NCBI GenBank assembly: GCA_031286245.1
Contig: JAITUO010000196.1
Coordinates: 1-9,051, forward strand
Source of the DNA: Coriobacteriales bacterium
GTDB taxonomy: Bacteria > Actinomycetota > Coriobacteriia > Coriobacteriales > UBA8131
Length of the DNA: 9,051 nt
Direction: 5' to 3'
Under the pieces are notes generated by a model. That model was not told the origin of the DNA. It ran no database searches and saw nothing but the letters and a program-made list of their open reading frames with translations. Positions 6,004-9,051 of this stretch are shown one piece after another. How positions within the stretch are numbered: position 1 is the stretch's first letter; every line of letters begins with the position of its first letter. The position numbers and the translations under genes are program-made.

Positions 6004-6354
6004 ATGCACGAATTCTCCCTGATGGCTTCAGTCTTGCAAGTCGCTGAACAGTCAGCCCGGCAAGCCAATGCTCAAAGAATAACCAGGATAACCTTAAAAA
6101 TCGGCGCATTGACCGAGGTCTTGCCTGATGCCATGCAGTTCGCTCATCAAGCTTTGACTCCGGGCACTCTGGCGGAAGGCTCTGACCTGGTGTTGAACCA
6201 GATTGAAGCGCGATCACGCTGTCTGAGTTGTGGCCTGGAGTATACCCCTGACCGTTATCGGCGCTACTGTCCTGACTGTGCTGCTTTGGCATGCGAGCTT
6301 TTAGCAGGACGCGAATTGGAAATCGAATCGATCGAGGTGGAAAATGGAGATTGA
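6004..6354 (+). CDS. hypA: Nickel-insertion accessory protein HypA
   Basis: This 116-residue cytosolic metallochaperone delivers nickel to the large subunit of [NiFe] hydrogenase together with HypB. It carries the invariant nickel-binding N-terminus Met-His2-Glu3 and a structural zinc site built from Cys73-x2-Cys76 and Cys89-x2-Cys92. The length is normal for the family. Because the free N-terminal MHE binds nickel, the ATG at 6004 is the only sensible start, even though the nearest purine-rich site (GAGG at the end of tatC) is distant. It starts 12 bases after tatC and overlaps hypB by 11 bases. No hydrogenase structural gene is present, so its client must be encoded elsewhere. Confidence 0.96.
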   Translation: MHEFSLMASVLQVAEQSARQANAQRITRITLKIGALTEVLPDAMQFAHQALTPGTLAEGSDLVLNQIEARSRCLSCGLEYTPDRYRRYCPDCAALACELLAGRELEIESIEVENGD

Positions 6355-7000
6355 GATCAATACGCCGATCCTGGAACTGAATGCCCGCCACGCTGAGTCC
6401 AACCGCCAGCTGCTGGCAAAAGAGCAAGTCTATATGCTGGATATCATGGCGTCACCGGGAGCAGGAAAGACCTCGTGTATCCTATCCGTTATCGATCGTC
6501 TACGATCACAGTTGCGATTGGCAGTTATTGAAGGAGATGTCGCATCAGACGTCGATGCTCAACGCATTAAGCAGGCTGGTTTGACTGCAGTCCAGATCAA
6601 CACCGGAGGCGCCTGTCATCTGGAAGCAATGATGATTGCCCGGGCATTAGACGCTTTATCACTATCGGAAATTGATTTTCTGATTGTGGAGAATGTAGGC
6701 AACCTGGTTTGTCCGACGGAGTTCGACCTCGGTGAGCACGCTCGCGTAGTGATCCTCTCTGTTCCGGAAGGGCACGATAAACCACAGAAGTATCCTGGTA
6801 TTTTTGCCTCTGCTGATGCCATTGTTGTGAATAAAATCGACACCTTGCCACTGTTTGACTTCGATATGGCTGTTTTCAAAGAGACTGTTAAAGCTATGAA
6901 TCCGACTGCGCCGGTGTTTACTGTCAGCGCCCGGACCGGCGAGGGAATGGATGATTGGTGCGAATGGCTTGCCAATCAAGTAGCAGACGTTGTAGGATAA
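6344..7000 (+). CDS. hypB: Hydrogenase maturation GTPase HypB
   Basis: This 218-residue SIMIBI-class GTPase uses GTP binding and hydrolysis to drive nickel transfer from HypA to the hydrogenase precursor. Motifs: P-loop SPGAGKTS (37-44), EGDVASDVDAQR (63-74), the metal ligands Cys91-His92 in TGGACHLEA and Cys123 in ENVGNLVCP, PEGHDKPQKYP (141-151), the guanine-specificity NKID (163-166) and SARTGEG (195-201). It lacks the histidine-rich or CxxCGC N-terminal nickel store of some HypB proteins, so it is the short form. The ATG at 6344 lies within the end of hypA and is preceded by GAGGTGG, which suggests translational coupling. The next gene starts after an 88-base gap. Confidence 0.96.
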   Translation: MEIEINTPILELNARHAESNRQLLAKEQVYMLDIMASPGAGKTSCILSVIDRLRSQLRLAVIEGDVASDVDAQRIKQAGLTAVQINTGGACHLEAMMIARALDALSLSEIDFLIVENVGNLVCPTEFDLGEHARVVILSVPEGHDKPQKYPGIFASADAIVVNKIDTLPLFDFDMAVFKETVKAMNPTAPVFTVSARTGEGMDDWCEWLANQVADVVG

Positions 7001-7077
7001 CGCACGTTACACTAATAATGACCAATGCCTCAGATGAACCAGACTATCCGTTTGGTTACACCTTGTAAGAGACGCTG

Positions 7078-7085
7078 AAAGGGAG
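7078..7085 (+). promoter_or_regulatory. Ribosome binding site deciding the TTG start of the topoisomerase
   Basis: AAAGGGAG lies just before TTG at 7089, with the AAAGGG core five bases from the codon. The frame has no ATG before residue 78, and the protein homology (L-I-I-T-E-K at the N-terminus) begins right at this TTG. The 88-base gap from hypB (7001-7088) holds no terminator and no convincing promoter that I can see. Confidence 0.65.
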
Positions 7086-7088
7086 ACT

Positions 7089-9051
7089 TTGCGACTGATT
7101 ATCACAGAAAAGAACGACGCAGCAAAAAAGATCGCCGAGCTCTTATCCACAGGCCCTGTAAAAGCTGACAAAGTATATGACACTGCTGCTTATCGCTTCA
7201 ATAAGGCTGGAGAAGACTGGGTCAGCATCGGGCTGAGGGGGCATATCCTGGCGGTCGGGTTCCCAGAACAGCTGACTTACACCAAATCCCGGGGCTGGCA
7301 TGGTGTGGCCGACGGACTGATGATTGCTGCTGATCTACCAGACAGTTTGCCAAAACCTCCATTCAAAAAAAAGAAACCTTTCAGTGAGCAGGCGGTCGAC
7401 CTGAAAGGTTGGAAACTGGAGGCTTTACCATACCTGGTTTACGCCCCATTGCTAAAGACACCGGCTGAGAAAGGTATTATCCGCTCGCTGAAAAACCTGG
7501 CCAGCAAGGCTGATAGCGTGGTGATCGCCACTGACTATGACCGCGAAGGCGAGTTGATCGGTGCTGATGCATTGGCCATGGTACATGAGGCAGCACCAGG
7601 CTTGCCAGCAACCCGTGCCCGCTATTCGGCTTTCACCAAAGCTGAGATCAGCCAGGCTTTTGACAAGCTGGGAGAACTGGATAATCACCTCGCTCAGGCT
7701 GGTGAGTCTCGTCAGTGGATCGATTTGATCTGGGGAGCTGTACTGACCCGTTACCTGTCGATTGCCAAATACTCCGGGTTCGGCCGAGTCAGGCCTTCCG
7801 GTCGTGTACAGACACCGACGTTGGCGCTGATCGTTAAGCGGGAGCTGGAGCGAAATGCCTTTGTAAGTGAAGACTATTGGGTACTAAAAGCGAATTTTGC
7901 TGCTCCCGACGGCGAGTTCGAAGCCACACACATCAGCGAGCGGTTTAAGGATGAAGCGCTGGCTAATGCCACTCTGGCGCGCGTCCAAAATGCCAGTCAT
8001 GGGGCTGTCATCGATATCGAAACCAAGCAACGCAAGGTCATGCCGCCGCCGCCATTCAATACCACCTCGTTACAGGCAGCTGCTGCAGCAGAGGGCATTC
8101 CGCCAGCTCGGACGATGCGGGTTGCCGAGTCTTTGTATATGTCAGGTTTGATTTCATATCCCCGTGTCGACAACACGGTCTACCCAAGCTCACTCGACCT
8201 GCGTGCCAGCCTGTCCACACTGGCTAAGACACCTTTATATGCCTCGTATGCTGATAAGCTTTTAAGTCGCTCCAAGTTAACTGCTGTGCGTGGCAAGACT
8301 GAGACCACCGATCATCCACCAATTTACCCGACTGGAGCTGCCGATTCCACCAGGCTGAAAGGCGATGAATGGAAGATCTATAATCTGGTTGCCAGACGAT
8401 TTATGGCTACACTCAGTGATGCCGCTGTTATTGAAGGAACTAAAGTCAACATCGATGCCAATGGTGAGCAGTTTATTAGCCGAGGTGACGTGTTGGTCAA
8501 GCCAGGCTTCAGGGAAATCTATCCTTATGGCTTGCGCAAGGACGAACAACTGCCTCTGCTGGCCAGTGGGCAACAAGTTGGCTTTTTAGGCGCTACGCTT
8601 GACTATCGGCAGACCGAACCACCACCACGTTATTCACAAGGCCGGTTAATTCAAGAAATGGAGAAACTCGGGCTGGGTACCAAGTCGACACGTCATGCCA
8701 TCATCGAGCGCTTGTTGGAAGTACGCTACATTGTTAATGACCCAGTCGAGCCGACACAGCTCGGTATGGCTGTAGCCGAGGCATTGGCACGGTTTGCTCC
8801 ACATATCACCACTCCGCAGATGACTGCCAATCTAGAAGAAGAAATGAGTTCCATTGCCGCTGGGCAAACCAGCCGTGATCAGGTGGTCGGGCATTCGCGT
8901 AAGCTGTTGGCAGAGATCATGACTGGCTTATTGCCACGAGCGGCTGAGGTGGGGGAGGCTTTGAGTGATGCTGTGACTGCTGATGCACGGATTGGAGCAT
9001 GTCCAGTCTGCGGTCGTGATCTACTGATGAAGAGTTCGGCAAAGACTCGAT
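7089..9051 (+). CDS. topA: DNA topoisomerase I, type IA, archaeal-type (partial, runs off the window)
   Basis: An unbroken frame of 654 codons from a TTG start runs past the right edge. Type IA topoisomerases relax negative supercoils by cutting one strand through a 5'-phosphotyrosine. The Toprim domain opens with LIITEKN (Glu7) and has the acidic triad ATDYDREGE (Asp149, Asp151, Glu153). Further marks are PSGRVQTPTLALIVKRE (236-252), PPPFNTTSLQ (320-329), the active-site LISYPRVDNTVYP with Tyr357 and Arg359, TDHPPIYPT (407-415), LGLGTKSTRHAIIERL, and the first zinc-finger cysteines CPVC (638-641) at the edge. The GTKSTRH and DNTVYP forms point to the archaeal-type branch rather than standard bacterial TopA. 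The usual Thr after the active-site Arg is Val360. The gene follows hypB in the same direction. Confidence 0.93.
   Translation, partial: MRLIITEKNDAAKKIAELLSTGPVKADKVYDTAAYRFNKAGEDWVSIGLRGHILAVGFPEQLTYTKSRGWHGVADGLMIAADLPDSLPKPPFKKKKPFSEQAVDLKGWKLEALPYLVYAPLLKTPAEKGIIRSLKNLASKADSVVIATDYDREGELIGADALAMVHEAAPGLPATRARYSAFTKAEISQAFDKLGELDNHLAQAGESRQWIDLIWGAVLTRYLSIAKYSGFGRVRPSGRVQTPTLALIVKRELERNAFVSEDYWVLKANFAAPDGEFEATHISERFKDEALANATLARVQNASHGAVIDIETKQRKVMPPPPFNTTSLQAAAAAEGIPPARTMRVAESLYMSGLISYPRVDNTVYPSSLDLRASLSTLAKTPLYASYADKLLSRSKLTAVRGKTETTDHPPIYPTGAADSTRLKGDEWKIYNLVARRFMATLSDAAVIEGTKVNIDANGEQFISRGDVLVKPGFREIYPYGLRKDEQLPLLASGQQVGFLGATLDYRQTEPPPRYSQGRLIQEMEKLGLGTKSTRHAIIERLLEVRYIVNDPVEPTQLGMAVAEALARFAPHITTPQMTANLEEEMSSIAAGQTSRDQVVGHSRKLLAEIMTGLLPRAAEVGEALSDAVTADARIGACPVCGRDLLMKSSAKTR
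7367..7410 (+). other. A-AAA-AAG heptamer plus perfect 10-bp hairpin inside topA
   Basis: The heptamer A-AAA-AAG (7367-7373) sits in the zero-frame phase (codons AAA, AAG) required for -1 slippage. One base later a perfect inverted repeat begins: AACCTTTCAG (7375-7384) and CTGAAAGGTT (7401-7410), with a 16-base loop. A -1 shift would read Glu-Thr-Phe-Gln and stop at UGA 7385-7387, directly after the left arm, giving about 99 residues. On the minus strand the same hairpin is followed by TCTTTTTTTT, the form of an intrinsic terminator. The arrangement is directly visible; neither function is shown. Confidence 0.5.

Noticed and set aside
7018..7068. Mini frame of 16 codons (MTNASDEPDYPFGYTL) between hypB and topA
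   Set aside because: No Shine-Dalgarno, no attenuator-like repeat codons and no terminator after it, so a leader peptide is not supported.

Overview
The window looks like part of a bacterial chromosome, most probably an anaerobic actinobacterium of the Coriobacteriia type. That placement is an inference. It rests on roughly 50% GC by eye, frequent GTG/TTG starts, an archaeal-type topoisomerase I next to hypAB, and a shared-type ECF energising module. I see no mobile element, CRISPR array, tRNA or rRNA; these are all chromosomal housekeeping and accessory-metabolism genes.

Left part (1-2720). The last 15 codons of a rightward gene end at 50. They face a leftward operon read in the order ecfA1 - ecfA2 - ecfT (2580 down to 86), the complete energy-coupling module of an ECF vitamin transporter. 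Its leader (2719 down to 2589, minus strand) is a clear FMN riboswitch (RFN element). The substrate-binding S subunit (for example RibU) is not in the operon, so flavin appears to control the energiser itself. The last conserved bases of the aptamer contain an ATG that looks like the start of ecfA1. A GTG seven codons further in, preceded by AGAGG abutting the P1 helix, is a better start and suggests direct occlusion of the ribosome site.

Middle (2720-4485). Two promoters lie back to back and overlap: an extended -10 for the riboswitch transcript and a consensus TATAAT for the rightward genes. Rightward come a COG0402 metal-dependent amidohydrolase/deaminase and, 12 bases later, a 66-residue single-pass membrane protein of unknown function ending in a CxxC.

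Right part (4487-9051). tatA/B-like, tatC, hypA and hypB are packed as one probable operon, with gaps of 2 and 12 bases and an 11-base overlap. This would couple Tat export to nickel insertion, as expected for an exported [NiFe] hydrogenase made elsewhere in the genome. After 88 bases comes a long gene starting with TTG (7089 to beyond the window end): a type IA DNA topoisomerase of archaeal type. Inside it, an A-AAA-AAG heptamer is followed almost at once by a perfect 10-bp hairpin. Read one way this is a candidate programmed -1 frameshift site that would stop at a UGA directly after the stem's left arm. Read on the opposite strand it is a candidate intrinsic terminator.
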